A DNA stretch of 64,000 bases from Paenibacillus sp. J5C2022 (GCF_025567625.1 NZ_JAOQJC010000021.1:62001-126000), one strand, 5' to 3'; counted from the first letter of the stretch, positions 45,069 to 52,822 are shown. Notes: generated from the letters alone by a model not told the origin. Numbers and translations are program-made.

Positions 45069-45905
45069 ATGAATGAGAAACGCACGTTGGTCGATAGCGT
45101 CTGGTGGACCCTGCTGATTTTATGGTCGGCCGCCATCGTGTTTCCATTATTTTGGGTTTTCTACGAGTCTTTGAAGACCAATCAGGAGTTTTTCCGGGAC
45201 GTATGGGCATTGCCGGAAGTATTGAAGTGGGGGAATTACGGCAATGCATGGTCGAAGTACGGCATCGGTCAAGCAATGACGAACACGCTTTATTATGTTG
45301 GCGTCAGTCTTGTGTTCGGCACATTCCTGACTACATTGAACGCTTATGCGCTAACCCGGATTGCGTTCAAAGGGCGCAAGCTGCTGTGGGCGATTATTAT
45401 GCTGTCGCTGTTCCTGCCCGGCATTAATGCGTTGATTCCGCAGTACGTGCTGATGCGCGACCTGCAGCTGACGAACAGCTTGACGGGACTAGTGCTGCTT
45501 GACGTTCTCGGAGAAAATGTATTCTTCCTCATGCTGCTCGGCGGCTTCATGCAATCGCTGCCCAAGGAGCTGGAGGAGAGTGCTTATATGGACGGTGCGT
45601 CCATATTCCAATCGTTCTTGCGCATTATGCTGCCGCTGTCGCTTCCGGGCATCGTGACGGTGGCAATATTCAAATTCCTCGGGTTGTACAACAACTTCCT
45701 GGGACCGTTCATCTACTTAAGCGACCAGTCGAAATATACAATCGGCGTCAGCATGTATTCCGCCAATCAGATGATGCAATACTCGGCTGACTGGGTGACG
45801 CTGTTCGCCGGCGTCATGATTGCGATGGTGCCATCCGTCCTCATGTTCAGCTTCTTCCAGCGATGGATTATGGAAGGCGCTACGCTGGGAGCGGTGAAGG
45901 GGTAG
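45069..45905 (+). CDS. CUT1 sugar ABC transporter permease (UgpE type)
   Basis: A 278-residue second permease with six helices and the EAA loop ESAYMDGASIFQSFLRIMLP. ATG 45069 is chosen because GAGGTG lies upstream; the frame opens at a TTG at 45045 inside the preceding gene. It ends the operon that starts with the DUF4838 gene, and a strong terminator follows 11 bases later. Confidence 0.94.
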   Translation: MNEKRTLVDSVWWTLLILWSAAIVFPLFWVFYESLKTNQEFFRDVWALPEVLKWGNYGNAWSKYGIGQAMTNTLYYVGVSLVFGTFLTTLNAYALTRIAFKGRKLLWAIIMLSLFLPGINALIPQYVLMRDLQLTNSLTGLVLLDVLGENVFFLMLLGGFMQSLPKELEESAYMDGASIFQSFLRIMLPLSLPGIVTVAIFKFLGLYNNFLGPFIYLSDQSKYTIGVSMYSANQMMQYSADWVTLFAGVMIAMVPSVLMFSFFQRWIMEGATLGAVKG

Positions 45906-45916
45906 CTCGCATGGAG

Positions 45917-45954
45917 ACAAGCCGCACAACGACTGTCGTTGTGCGGCTTGTTTG
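45917..45954 (+). terminator. Terminator of the DUF4838-ABC operon
   Basis: A perfect 16-base stem (ACAAGCCGCACAACGA and its complement) with a 3-base loop and TTTGT tail. No T-run is present on the other side, so it serves the plus strand. Confidence 0.9.
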
Positions 45955-46003
45955 TCACGATCGTATTGGGCATTTCTTCGAGACAGAGGTTTCCTCATCA
46001 AGA

Positions 46004-46351
46004 TCAGTGAGCAAGAATGTTGACCAGCTTGCCGAAGGGGTCGCGCACATAGAATCTCCGGACTCCCCACGCTTCGTCTACCGGACCGTATTGGATCGCG
46101 AAGCCCGCTTGCTTCATCTTCTCATAAGCGGCATCGACATCGTCTACCTCTATGCTCATGTCGGGAACAGGCGTATCCGCCCCTCCCTGAGAAGCGAAGC
46201 TAATCTGGATGTTCATGGTCTGATCCGTCCCGTATGTTGCGATCCAGCCATGATCCATGAGCAGATCCAGACCCAGCACGTCATGATAAAATACTTTTGC
46301 AGCTTCAACGTCCTTTGTCGCAACATTTGTTACAATGCGTTTCACTCTCAT
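46004..46351 (-). CDS. VOC-family (glyoxalase/bleomycin-resistance-like) protein
   Basis: A 115-residue single-module pair of beta-alpha-beta-beta-beta units. The N-terminal VTNVATKDVEAAKVFYHDVLGLDLL and C-terminal RFYVRDPFGKLVNILAH strands are typical of this superfamily. Members bind a metal and act as lyases, dioxygenases or antibiotic-binding proteins; the metal ligands suggested here (an early His is missing, a late Glu replaced) do not settle the role. It stands alone. Confidence 0.85.
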   Translation of the reverse strand: MRVKRIVTNVATKDVEAAKVFYHDVLGLDLLMDHGWIATYGTDQTMNIQISFASQGGADTPVPDMSIEVDDVDAAYEKMKQAGFAIQYGPVDEAWGVRRFYVRDPFGKLVNILAH

Positions 46352-46517
46352 GCGAGCCGCTCCTTCCTTGTTGCAATCCCTTTATTTCCTGCTTTGCAAT
46401 ATTCGTGAAGAAGATCCTGATGATAGGCTGACATTAGCTTACCATATTCAGGCCTCCGGCCTGTCATAAATGTGAGAAATTCGGTTGCTGCTTAGCTACT
46501 AAAGCAAGTAAGGGCTT

Positions 46518-46590
46518 ATCGCTCAAAGTGGTCACATAGAATAGGAAAAGTAGAGGAAAGTGTGCGCGATCGCTCATTTTAGTCACATAG
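46518..46590. repeat. Two 22-bp direct repeats (ATCGCTCA-N5-GTCACATAG)
   Basis: Copies at 46518-46539 and 46569-46590 share the 8-base left and 9-base right arms and differ in the five central bases; they start 51 bases apart. They lie in the 364-base gap 46352-46715, which holds no gene I can support. Constant arms with a variable centre suggest an interspersed repeat family or paired protein sites. Confidence 0.5.
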
Positions 46591-46715
46591 CCCCGCCGTC
46601 AAGCTTGCCACGTACCAAATGGACCTAAGTAGTAACGAAAATTCGCACCTTTCTGAGAATGAAGTGAGCGGTGGTATGGGAGTGAAAGTGCTGGAGAACG
46701 GGGAGTGAGCCGCAC

Positions 46716-47252
46716 TCAATGCTTCCATTCCAAGGCTTCGTCGGGGTCGGCCAGCTTGCGTCCGTAGAACCGGTGAGCATGGAAGTTGTGGATTTCGCGG
46801 CATGCCTTTCTCATTTTGTCCATAATCATCTCCTGATCCGTATCTTCGGCCGGCCAATACAGAATATTCATCTGAAATTCCTCGCCGCTGTCATCTTCAC
46901 GCGTATAGCGAATGCGATCAGCTTTCTGGAACCCGTTCTTCTTGTAGAAGTTCATTCGCTTCGCTGTAGCGGGATCATCGGCATCAACGGGCTCCGCTTC
47001 CAGAATGATCATCTTGCCCTTCTTCTTGAACCGTTCCAGCAGCTTGCTTCCAATGCCCGCCCCTCGCTTCTTCCCCGTCACGAGCAGGTAATCGATGAAG
47101 ATAAAGGTGGAGAATTCGGCATAGAGGATCAGATATTCCTCCGTCTCCTCCTTGTGATAATACGGGGAAGATTGCAGCAGAGACTGGAGCTGATCGGGGT
47201 CTTTCAACTCGTGATCGGGAAAATAATCATTCAGCTTCTCGAACCAATCCAT
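46716..47252 (-). CDS. GNAT-family N-acetyltransferase
   Basis: A 178-residue acetyl-CoA-dependent acetyltransferase. The acetyl-CoA loop is KKRGAGIGSKLLERF (R/Q-x-x-G-x-G/A), preceded by strand FIFIDYLLVTG and followed by ILEAEPVDADDPATAKRMNFYKKNGF. The C-terminal extension with NILYWPAEDTDQEMIMDKMRKA belongs to a Bacillus/Paenibacillus subfamily of unknown substrate. ATG 47252 has GGAGGTG upstream; the frame extends to 47396 without a ribosome site. It is downstream of namA on the same strand, with a 103-base gap. Confidence 0.88.
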   Translation of the reverse strand: MDWFEKLNDYFPDHELKDPDQLQSLLQSSPYYHKEETEEYLILYAEFSTFIFIDYLLVTGKKRGAGIGSKLLERFKKKGKMIILEAEPVDADDPATAKRMNFYKKNGFQKADRIRYTREDDSGEEFQMNILYWPAEDTDQEMIMDKMRKACREIHNFHAHRFYGRKLADPDEALEWKH

Positions 47253-47355
47253 ATGCTCAGCACCTCCGAAAGTATGCCGGTAGTATTCACCGCTCAGCTG
47301 GCAATTATGTGCATGACGAAGAGCCGGCTCAGCGAGTGAGCCGACTTCTCGGTCC

Positions 47356-48384
47356 TTATGCTCTGGGGAATCCCGCGGCATATTGCTGAGGCGCATCCAT
47401 CTTCAATTGCAGCTGGGTTGCCGCTTCCAGCGCCCAGTAAGGGCTGCGCAGCATGCCTCTGCCGATGGCGACCAGATCGGCGCTTCCGTCGACGACTGCC
47501 TGGTTGGCGTCTTCGGCGCGGTCCAGCCGCCCTACTGCGATAACGGGTACCTGCAGCGCACGCTTGATCTGCTCGGCAAGCGGCACCTGATAACCTGCGT
47601 GTTGGCCGATCGGTCCTGCAGCTGTGGCCGCTTCACCGCCGCTGCTGACATGGAACATATCCACTCCGGCATCGCGGTATGCCGCCCCGAATGCGATGCT
47701 CTCCGCAATGCCGTACCCGCCTTCTACGTACTCTTGCGCCGAGATGCGCATGATGAGCGGCATGTCGGTCGGCATCTCGCTCTTCACTGCAGCGACGACT
47801 TCTCTTCCGAATAAGGTCAGATCCTGACCGTATGCATCTTCTCTGCGATTCGTGAGCGGTGAGTGGAATTGATGCAGCAGGTAGCCGTGCGCGCCGTGAA
47901 GCTCAATAGTATCGACTCCCGCTTGTACGGCCCGCCGTGCAGCCAAGCGGAACTTCTCGATCATCGCCTTCACTTCATCTGTCGCAAGCGCTCTTGGCAT
48001 CTTGCTTCCGGCATGGAAGGGGATGGCTGAAGGGGCAACGGGAACGGCGGCATCTTCCGCCTTCCTGCCGGCGTGAGCAATCTGGATGCCGACCTTCGCG
48101 CCATGCAGGTGACTGGCCTCGACGATTCGGCTTAAAGGCGCGATATGGTCATCGGACCACAATCCCAGATCGTAGTCGGAGATGCGTCCATCAGGTTCTA
48201 CGTCCGTCATTTCGATGATAATGAGGCCTGTTCCGCCTACGGCGCGGCTAACATAATGGACGTGATGCCAATCTGTGGCGATGCCGTCTTTGGCCGCTAC
48301 GGAATATTGGCACATTGGCGGCATGACGATGCGGTTTTTCAAGTGGAGACCTTTCAATTGGAACTGGGACATGAGATGTGGCAT
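47356..48384 (-). CDS. namA: NADPH dehydrogenase of the old yellow enzyme family
   Basis: A 342-residue FMN ene-reductase related to YqjM/NamA. Cys25 and Tyr27 in PPMCQYS are the redox-tuning and proton-donor residues of the YqjM class. IQIAHAGRKAE and ELHGAHGYLLHQFHSPLTNRR carry the substrate-binding histidine pair and the dimer-contact arginine region. The enzyme reduces activated alkenes and detoxifies electrophiles. TGGAGG lies upstream of the ATG with rather long spacing; an ATG 12 bases later is an alternative. A palindrome about 110 bases upstream may be a MarR/TetR-type site. Confidence 0.95.
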   Translation of the reverse strand: MPHLMSQFQLKGLHLKNRIVMPPMCQYSVAAKDGIATDWHHVHYVSRAVGGTGLIIIEMTDVEPDGRISDYDLGLWSDDHIAPLSRIVEASHLHGAKVGIQIAHAGRKAEDAAVPVAPSAIPFHAGSKMPRALATDEVKAMIEKFRLAARRAVQAGVDTIELHGAHGYLLHQFHSPLTNRREDAYGQDLTLFGREVVAAVKSEMPTDMPLIMRISAQEYVEGGYGIAESIAFGAAYRDAGVDMFHVSSGGEAATAAGPIGQHAGYQVPLAEQIKRALQVPVIAVGRLDRAEDANQAVVDGSADLVAIGRGMLRSPYWALEAATQLQLKMDAPQQYAAGFPRA

Positions 48385-48494
48385 ATGGGCTGAACCTCCA
48401 GAAGTATGTGATGGTTGAGTGCATGCCGATTTCTATAGGGGTGACGATATAAAGTCATCGATAATCAGCGGAACAGCATACTGTGAACTATAAA

Positions 48495-48510
48495 ATGCAT
48501 GCACATGCAT
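48495..48510. promoter_or_regulatory. Palindrome upstream of namA
   Basis: ATGCATG-CA-CATGCAT, a perfect inverted repeat in the gap between the divergent namA and membrane-protein genes, next to TATAGT on the minus strand. Electrophile-sensing MarR or TetR repressors often bind such sites before ene-reductase genes. Confidence 0.4.
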
Positions 48511-48660
48511 GTATATTACGAAGTAAATCGGTTGCTGTCAAGTCAAAGTGTTGTGTGAGGGGGGGATCAAAATACAAATTTCCGGGAGATGCCTTTACGA
48601 TCTTTCAGAAGTTTGCTTAAATGGGATTATGAGGAGTGTTTTCTTGGAAGGGGAGATAAG

Positions 48661-48990
48661 ATGGTCAAGAAAAGACCGATCGGATATGGGACGTTAGCAA
48701 TCCTACTATTGATGATGGGATTTCTTTTTAACTGGAACTTCTCCAAAGGATTTGTGTTTAGTCATTATTTGTTCCAGCTTTTTGATTTGAAAATATATTC
48801 GATTGAAAACCGCTTTGGATTTCATCTTCCGTTTATGGCTGCGATCATATTTTGGATTCCCGCAGTTCTTGTTTCCAAAAAGTATCCAAACCATTACGGT
48901 GCAGACTTGAGTCACCGATTAGGCAGCTTCATGCTAGCTATTAGTGTCATCGTATTCGTGTTCTATCTTATTGATTTGATCATATATTGA
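48661..48990 (+). CDS. Small hypothetical membrane protein
   Basis: 109 residues with three hydrophobic segments (about 9-27, 51-70 and 85-107) and a basic N-terminus (MVKKRPIGYG). Base composition is clearly lower in GC than its neighbours, which suggests either transfer or relaxed constraint. ATG 48661 has GGAAGGGGAG upstream; the frame extends to 48589. I do not recognise the family. It is divergent from namA and may be co-controlled through the same intergenic region. Confidence 0.6.
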   Translation: MVKKRPIGYGTLAILLLMMGFLFNWNFSKGFVFSHYLFQLFDLKIYSIENRFGFHLPFMAAIIFWIPAVLVSKKYPNHYGADLSHRLGSFMLAISVIVFVFYLIDLIIY

Positions 48991-49056
48991 TCTTTCCCGT
49001 GTATTGCCCCGCTAATTAAGCGGGATGGCGGTCAGGCTGGAAGCGTGACATTGTTG

Positions 49057-49491
49057 CTACTCCACCTGACCGGGCGGCATCAATCGGGCCAATCGAGCCA
49101 TATCGTTCGCTGTCCACTCCGTACCCAGCACATGAAGCACAGTATCTAGCGCCTGCTCCACCTTCTCGCGTCCTGCATCCGTCAAGCAGGTATACACGCC
49201 CCTGCGGTCCGCGTCGCAATGATGCCGTTGCATGGCTCCGCACGCTCTTGCTTCGAAGCGGCTGACAAGTCTGGACATCGCGCTTTGGCTTAAGCCGACC
49301 ATACTCTCCAGCTCCTGCAGCCGCAGCTTTCGCTCCGGCGCCTCATATAGGAAGTACAGCATATAGAATTCCTTCAGAGACAAGCCATGCTTGTCGGAAA
49401 GCGCCTGCTCCAGGAGGCTGGAGACGGAGTAGTGCCATTGCGTAAACTGAAGCCAGCCTGCCAATATATTTTTAGCGGGTTTCGTATTCAT
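49057..49491 (-). CDS. MarR-family regulator of the Gly/Ser peptide locus
   Basis: A 144-residue dimeric winged-helix regulator. The recognition segment LQELESMVGLSQSAMSRLVSRFE and wing DADRRGVYTCLTDAGREKVEQAL match the MarR family, with dimerisation helices at both ends. ATG 49491 is preferred because AGGTGA precedes it; the frame opens at a GTG at 49500. The gene is divergent from the precursor gene, whose promoter region and that of the kinase each contain GTTCT-N6-AGAAC directly after the -10 box. It is the obvious candidate to bind these sites; that is inferred from position. Confidence 0.88.
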   Translation of the reverse strand: MNTKPAKNILAGWLQFTQWHYSVSSLLEQALSDKHGLSLKEFYMLYFLYEAPERKLRLQELESMVGLSQSAMSRLVSRFEARACGAMQRHHCDADRRGVYTCLTDAGREKVEQALDTVLHVLGTEWTANDMARLARLMPPGQVE

Positions 49492-49585
49492 TCCGATCAC
49501 CTGTCATGTTCATTTCTGTTCATTATATCATTTTCGTCAAGACGGTCCTCCCAGAAACTTCTCAACCTCCTTCAAGTACTTTTCT

Positions 49586-49611
49586 CGCTCTCAACATCCG
49601 CTCTCAATATG
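49586..49611. repeat. Tandem 13-bp repeats before the precursor promoter
   Basis: CGCTCTCAACATC followed directly by CGCTCTCAATATG (two mismatches), ending two bases before the -35 box at 49614. Direct repeats in this place suit an activator such as a response regulator. Confidence 0.4.
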
Positions 49612-49613
49612 GA

Positions 49614-49642
49614 TTGACAAACCCGTATAGCGGCGTTACAAT
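49614..49642 (+). promoter_or_regulatory. Promoter P1 of the precursor gene
   Basis: TTGACA, 17-base spacer, TACAAT: near-consensus sigma-A promoter 82 bases upstream of the precursor start. Confidence 0.82.
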
Positions 49643-49651
49643 ATGGTCACA

Positions 49652-49673
49652 AACGTTCTCAATTAAGAACGTT
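49652..49673. promoter_or_regulatory. Operator at P1 (AACGTTCT-N6-AGAACGTT)
   Basis: A perfect inverted repeat with 8-base arms and a 6-base spacer, beginning about +3 of P1. The core GTTCT-N6-AGAAC recurs at P2, so one regulator, probably the divergent MarR protein, should control both promoters. Confidence 0.75.
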
Positions 49674-49723
49674 CAAAAGCTATTCGGTAACCCATATTCT
49701 TCATTGGGAGGTGCGACGTATTG

Positions 49724-49864
49724 ATGAAGAAGGAATGGCAGCAGCCCAAGCTGGAAGTGCTGGACATTAACATGACCATGAAAGGCAAGGGTAAAGGCGG
49801 CTCAGGGTCTGGATCTGGCTCGGGGTCCGGAGGCGGCTCCGGCAGCGGCGGGTTCGGCAGTTAA
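49724..49864 (+). CDS. 46-residue peptide precursor: lasso-type leader with Gly/Ser/Lys core
   Basis: The leader (residues 1-19, MKKEWQQPKLEVLDINMTM) has the aromatic-x-x-Pro-x-Leu recognition motif (Trp5, Pro8, Leu10) and the penultimate Thr18 of paeninodin-family lasso precursors. The predicted core (20-46) starts Lys-Gly-Lys-Gly-Lys and continues as a Gly-Ser alternation, ending Gly-Phe-Gly-Ser. It contains no Asp or Glu, so the isopeptide ring that defines lasso peptides cannot form. The C-terminal serine is the residue phosphorylated by PadeK-type kinases, and such a kinase follows. ATG 49724 or the adjoining TTG 49721 start behind GGGAGGTG. The gene has its own promoter and terminator. 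Confidence 0.85.
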   Translation: MKKEWQQPKLEVLDINMTMKGKGKGGSGSGSGSGSGGGSGSGGFGS

Positions 49865-49868
49865 TTGC

Positions 49869-49924
49869 AAGGAAATAAGCTCTTATTCCGAAAGAACGGG
49901 GAATAAGGGCTTATTTCCTTTTTT
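49869..49924 (+). terminator. Strong terminator between precursor and kinase genes
   Basis: A 21-base stem (arms 49869-49889 and 49900-49920, one G-U pair) with a 10-base loop and a six-T tail, 4 bases after the precursor stop. It makes the precursor RNA short and largely monocistronic. Confidence 0.93.
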
Positions 49925-49933
49925 GGATGATGA

Positions 49934-49962
49934 TTGACAGGTGGGGGCGGTCGACTTATAAT
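49934..49962 (+). promoter_or_regulatory. Promoter P2 of the kinase-exporter genes
   Basis: TTGACA, 17-base spacer and TATAAT: a perfect sigma-A consensus, directly after the precursor terminator and 63 bases before the kinase start. Confidence 0.9.
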
Positions 49963-49978
49963 GTTCTTTAAATAGAAC
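49963..49978. promoter_or_regulatory. Operator at P2 (GTTCT-N6-AGAAC)
   Basis: An inverted repeat touching the -10 box of P2, with the same 5-base arms and 6-base spacing as the P1 operator. A bound repressor would occlude transcription start. Confidence 0.72.
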
Positions 49979-50025
49979 AATTCAAAAAGATTGTTCACTA
50001 TATTGCGCCTAACGGAGGATGAGGC

Positions 50026-50991
50026 ATGACTGCTATGAACCAGAAGGTTTATCAAGCATTTGGCTTGCTCATAACCAGCGAGATTGCATTAACCGGTGAA
50101 GAAGCGCTATGGGCCGATGCCGGGGAAGCGGATGCGTCCATACATTGGGGAGATCTGTCGGAGATGTGGTCGCAGCTGTCCGAGCCCGAGGAACGATATG
50201 TCATTCGGGACAATTTCGTTCTGCTTCACATGCCTCATACAGCTACTTATCTTATAGAAGACGGCTGCAGAATTATCGTCTCTCCGATCGGAACGCCGCC
50301 TCCCGAACGCATCCGGTTATATTTGGACGGCTACTGCATGGGCGCTCTGCTTCTGCAGAGAGGCATACTGCCGCTGCATGGGACGGCGGTCGTTATCGAG
50401 GGGAAAGCTTACGGCATAATAGGCCGCTCAGGGGCGGGGAAGTCGACGCTTGCGAAAGCTTTCCTGGATCACGGTTATGCCTTCCTGACGGATGACGTCA
50501 TACCGGTGCGGCTTCCTTCTGGAGAAGGGGAGGCTGAGGTGCTGCCTGCGCTGCCGGAGCAGAAGCTATGGCAAGAGAGTCTGCGCCAGCTGGGAATGGA
50601 GGATCGAGGCTTCCATCCCATCTATGAACGTGAGATCAAGCGAGACGATGTCGTCACGGGCAAGAAGACGAAATATAAAATTCCTGTAGAGCCGTTCCAT
50701 AAAGGGCCGCTTCCACTGGGGGGGTTGTTCGAGCTGGTGAAGTCGGACCATATGGACGGTTCTGCTGCGTTGGTTCCGGTCTCGAAAGTGGAGCAGCTGC
50801 ATATCGTAATGCGCCATACCTTCAATCGTGAGCTGATCCATCCGCTTGGCTTGCTGGAGTGGCATTTCCGCACGGCCTCCAGCTTGGCGGGCATGACGAG
50901 CGTGCAGGTGCTGCAGCGGTCCAGCGCGACATTCACCGTACAGGAGCTATTGCAGCTCATCGTATCCGAAGTGGAAGAGGTTCCGGCATGA
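50026..50991 (+). CDS. HPr-kinase-like peptide serine kinase (PadeK-type)
   Basis: A 321-residue protein of the HprK/PadeK group. His118 in LPLHGTAV, the P-loop GRSGAGKS (133-140) and the acidic pair in LTDDV (about 155-156) form the kinase site. PadeK-type enzymes phosphorylate the C-terminal serine of paeninodin-like precursors; here the upstream precursor ends in serine. The N-terminal 115 residues form the extra domain usual in lasso-associated kinases and absent from HPr kinase proper. The product could accept precursor directly via leader recognition. A GGAGGA site lies 7 bases before ATG 50026. It is followed after 31 bases by the exporter. Confidence 0.88.
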   Translation: MTAMNQKVYQAFGLLITSEIALTGEEALWADAGEADASIHWGDLSEMWSQLSEPEERYVIRDNFVLLHMPHTATYLIEDGCRIIVSPIGTPPPERIRLYLDGYCMGALLLQRGILPLHGTAVVIEGKAYGIIGRSGAGKSTLAKAFLDHGYAFLTDDVIPVRLPSGEGEAEVLPALPEQKLWQESLRQLGMEDRGFHPIYEREIKRDDVVTGKKTKYKIPVEPFHKGPLPLGGLFELVKSDHMDGSAALVPVSKVEQLHIVMRHTFNRELIHPLGLLEWHFRTASSLAGMTSVQVLQRSSATFTVQELLQLIVSEVEEVPA

Positions 50992-51022
50992 CGCGCCCAT
51001 CAGACAATCGGGGGACTGTGGC

Positions 51023-52822
51023 ATGAAAGCGATCCGTTACTTCTCCGGGAGGATATATAAGTACTCCGGCCCGATTCTTCTGTATAACTTTATTGCCATG
51101 CTCTTTATTGGCGTGCTGGAATCTATCGGCCTGGTTCTCATTATTCCGTTCCTTAACATGACGGGAATCGTAGCGCTGGACATGTCGAACGTGCCTGTCG
51201 TATCGGGGATGATGGAGAAGCTGGAGGGCGTCGCGAACGAGCAGAGCCTGCTTGCTGTGCTCATCATATATGTGCTGCTTATCGTAGGCCAAAGTCTGTT
51301 CATATGGCATCTGTCGACGCAGAACAAGCGCATTCAGCAGGGCTTCATCCGCCAGCTGCGTGAAGATACCTATCGAAGCATTATACGTGCCAACTGGTCG
51401 TTCTTCCTCGCCCAGCGGAAGTCCGATCTCGTGAAGCTGATGACGACGGAGATCGGGAACGTGAAGAAGGGGCTGAATTACACGCTGCAATTTCTGTCTT
51501 CGCTCATATTCACAGGCGTCAAGGTGGGGGCGGCCTTTCTCCTGGCTCCAGGCATTGCGCTTGTCATCATCTCCATCGGCGCCGCTCTTCTGCTGTGCTC
51601 CCGATACTTCACAAGAAGGGCGAAGCAGTTCGGCTATGACAACTTGAAGCTGTCGAAGGTGTATGCCGCGGGCATTACCGATCACTTGAACGGCATGAAG
51701 GATATTAAAGGCAATACGCTTGAGACTGCCCACGAGGCATGGATGACCGATCTGTGCGGACAAGTGGAGCGCAATTCCATCGATTTCGCCAAGATGAAGG
51801 CGAGCTCGCAATTCATCTATCAGACGGTATCGGCGGTGCTGCTGGCGGTATTCGTGTATTTCCTGCTGAACATGTTCCAGTCTCAGCCGGCGGAGCTGCT
51901 GCTCGTCATTATGCTGTTCGCCAGCATATGGCCGATGGTTGCCCGTATTCAGAACAGTGTGGAGAAGCTGGCCGCCATGGCTCCTTCGTTCGAATCGGTC
52001 ATCGATCTCCAGCAATTATGCATGAGGGAACGGGAGCTTCAGGAAGAACAGCTGGCGCATGATAGACGCATCTCTCTGCGGCAGGGGCTGACTTGCCGCA
52101 GCGTCTCGTTCCGATATAACCGGGAGCGGGAGCATTATGCGCTGAATAACGTATCACTTCACATCCCGGCCGGCGGCATGACAGCTATTGTAGGCGCATC
52201 GGGAGCGGGGAAGACGACGTTAGTGGATATGCTGATGGGACTCAATGAACCGGAGCGCGGCGAGGTGCTCGTCGATGGCGAGCGGTTAACCCGCGATAAT
52301 GCCACTGCCTTGAGGCGGTCGATCAGCTATGTGTCACAAGACCCGTTCCTGTTCAACGCCAGCATCAGGGACAACCTGAAGCTGCTTCAGCCGGAAGCGG
52401 CTGACGATCGGCTATGGGAAGCGCTGGAGCTGGCTGCGGCGGCGAAGTTCGTGAAGCGGCTGCACCATGGACTGGATACGTTCATCGGGGATCGCGGCGT
52501 CAGATTGTCCGGCGGCGAGAAGCAGCGGCTGGTGCTGGCCAGAGCGCTGCTGCGGGAGCCGTCCATCCTTATACTGGACGAAGCGACAAGCGCGCTGGAT
52601 ACGGAGACGGAGTGGCGCGTACAAGAGACGCTGGCGCGATTGCAAGGGACGATGACGATGATTGTAATCGCCCATCGCTTGTCTACGATTCGCCATGCGG
52701 ATCAGGTGGTTGTATTGGACGGGGGCGAGGTGAGGCAGATCGGCACTTATCAGGAGCTGGCGAGCGAGCGGGGCGGTCACTTCAGCAAGCTGCTGGGGAA
52801 GCAGGTAGGCGTACCGTCATAG
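51023..52822 (+). CDS. Peptide-type ABC exporter (fused permease-ATPase)
   Basis: A 599-residue half transporter that works as a homodimer. Six membrane helices (about 20-310) precede the ATPase domain (about 345-590) with Walker A GASGAGKTT, Q-loop VSQDPFLF, signature LSGGEKQR, Walker B ILILDEATS and switch AHRLST. There is no N-terminal C39 peptidase domain, so it cannot cleave the leader itself. It resembles PadeD-type lasso exporters. Its place behind the kinase indicates export of, and self-protection from, the modified peptide. Confidence 0.93.
   Translation: MKAIRYFSGRIYKYSGPILLYNFIAMLFIGVLESIGLVLIIPFLNMTGIVALDMSNVPVVSGMMEKLEGVANEQSLLAVLIIYVLLIVGQSLFIWHLSTQNKRIQQGFIRQLREDTYRSIIRANWSFFLAQRKSDLVKLMTTEIGNVKKGLNYTLQFLSSLIFTGVKVGAAFLLAPGIALVIISIGAALLLCSRYFTRRAKQFGYDNLKLSKVYAAGITDHLNGMKDIKGNTLETAHEAWMTDLCGQVERNSIDFAKMKASSQFIYQTVSAVLLAVFVYFLLNMFQSQPAELLLVIMLFASIWPMVARIQNSVEKLAAMAPSFESVIDLQQLCMRERELQEEQLAHDRRISLRQGLTCRSVSFRYNREREHYALNNVSLHIPAGGMTAIVGASGAGKTTLVDMLMGLNEPERGEVLVDGERLTRDNATALRRSISYVSQDPFLFNASIRDNLKLLQPEAADDRLWEALELAAAAKFVKRLHHGLDTFIGDRGVRLSGGEKQRLVLARALLREPSILILDEATSALDTETEWRVQETLARLQGTMTMIVIAHRLSTIRHADQVVVLDGGEVRQIGTYQELASERGGHFSKLLGKQVGVPS

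Noticed and set aside
49724..49864. Classical lasso peptide precursor
   Set aside because: The leader fits, but the core has no Asp or Glu to form the ring and no cyclase or leader peptidase is encoded in the cluster.
50957..52015. 352-residue minus-strand frame
   Set aside because: Antisense shadow of the exporter gene.
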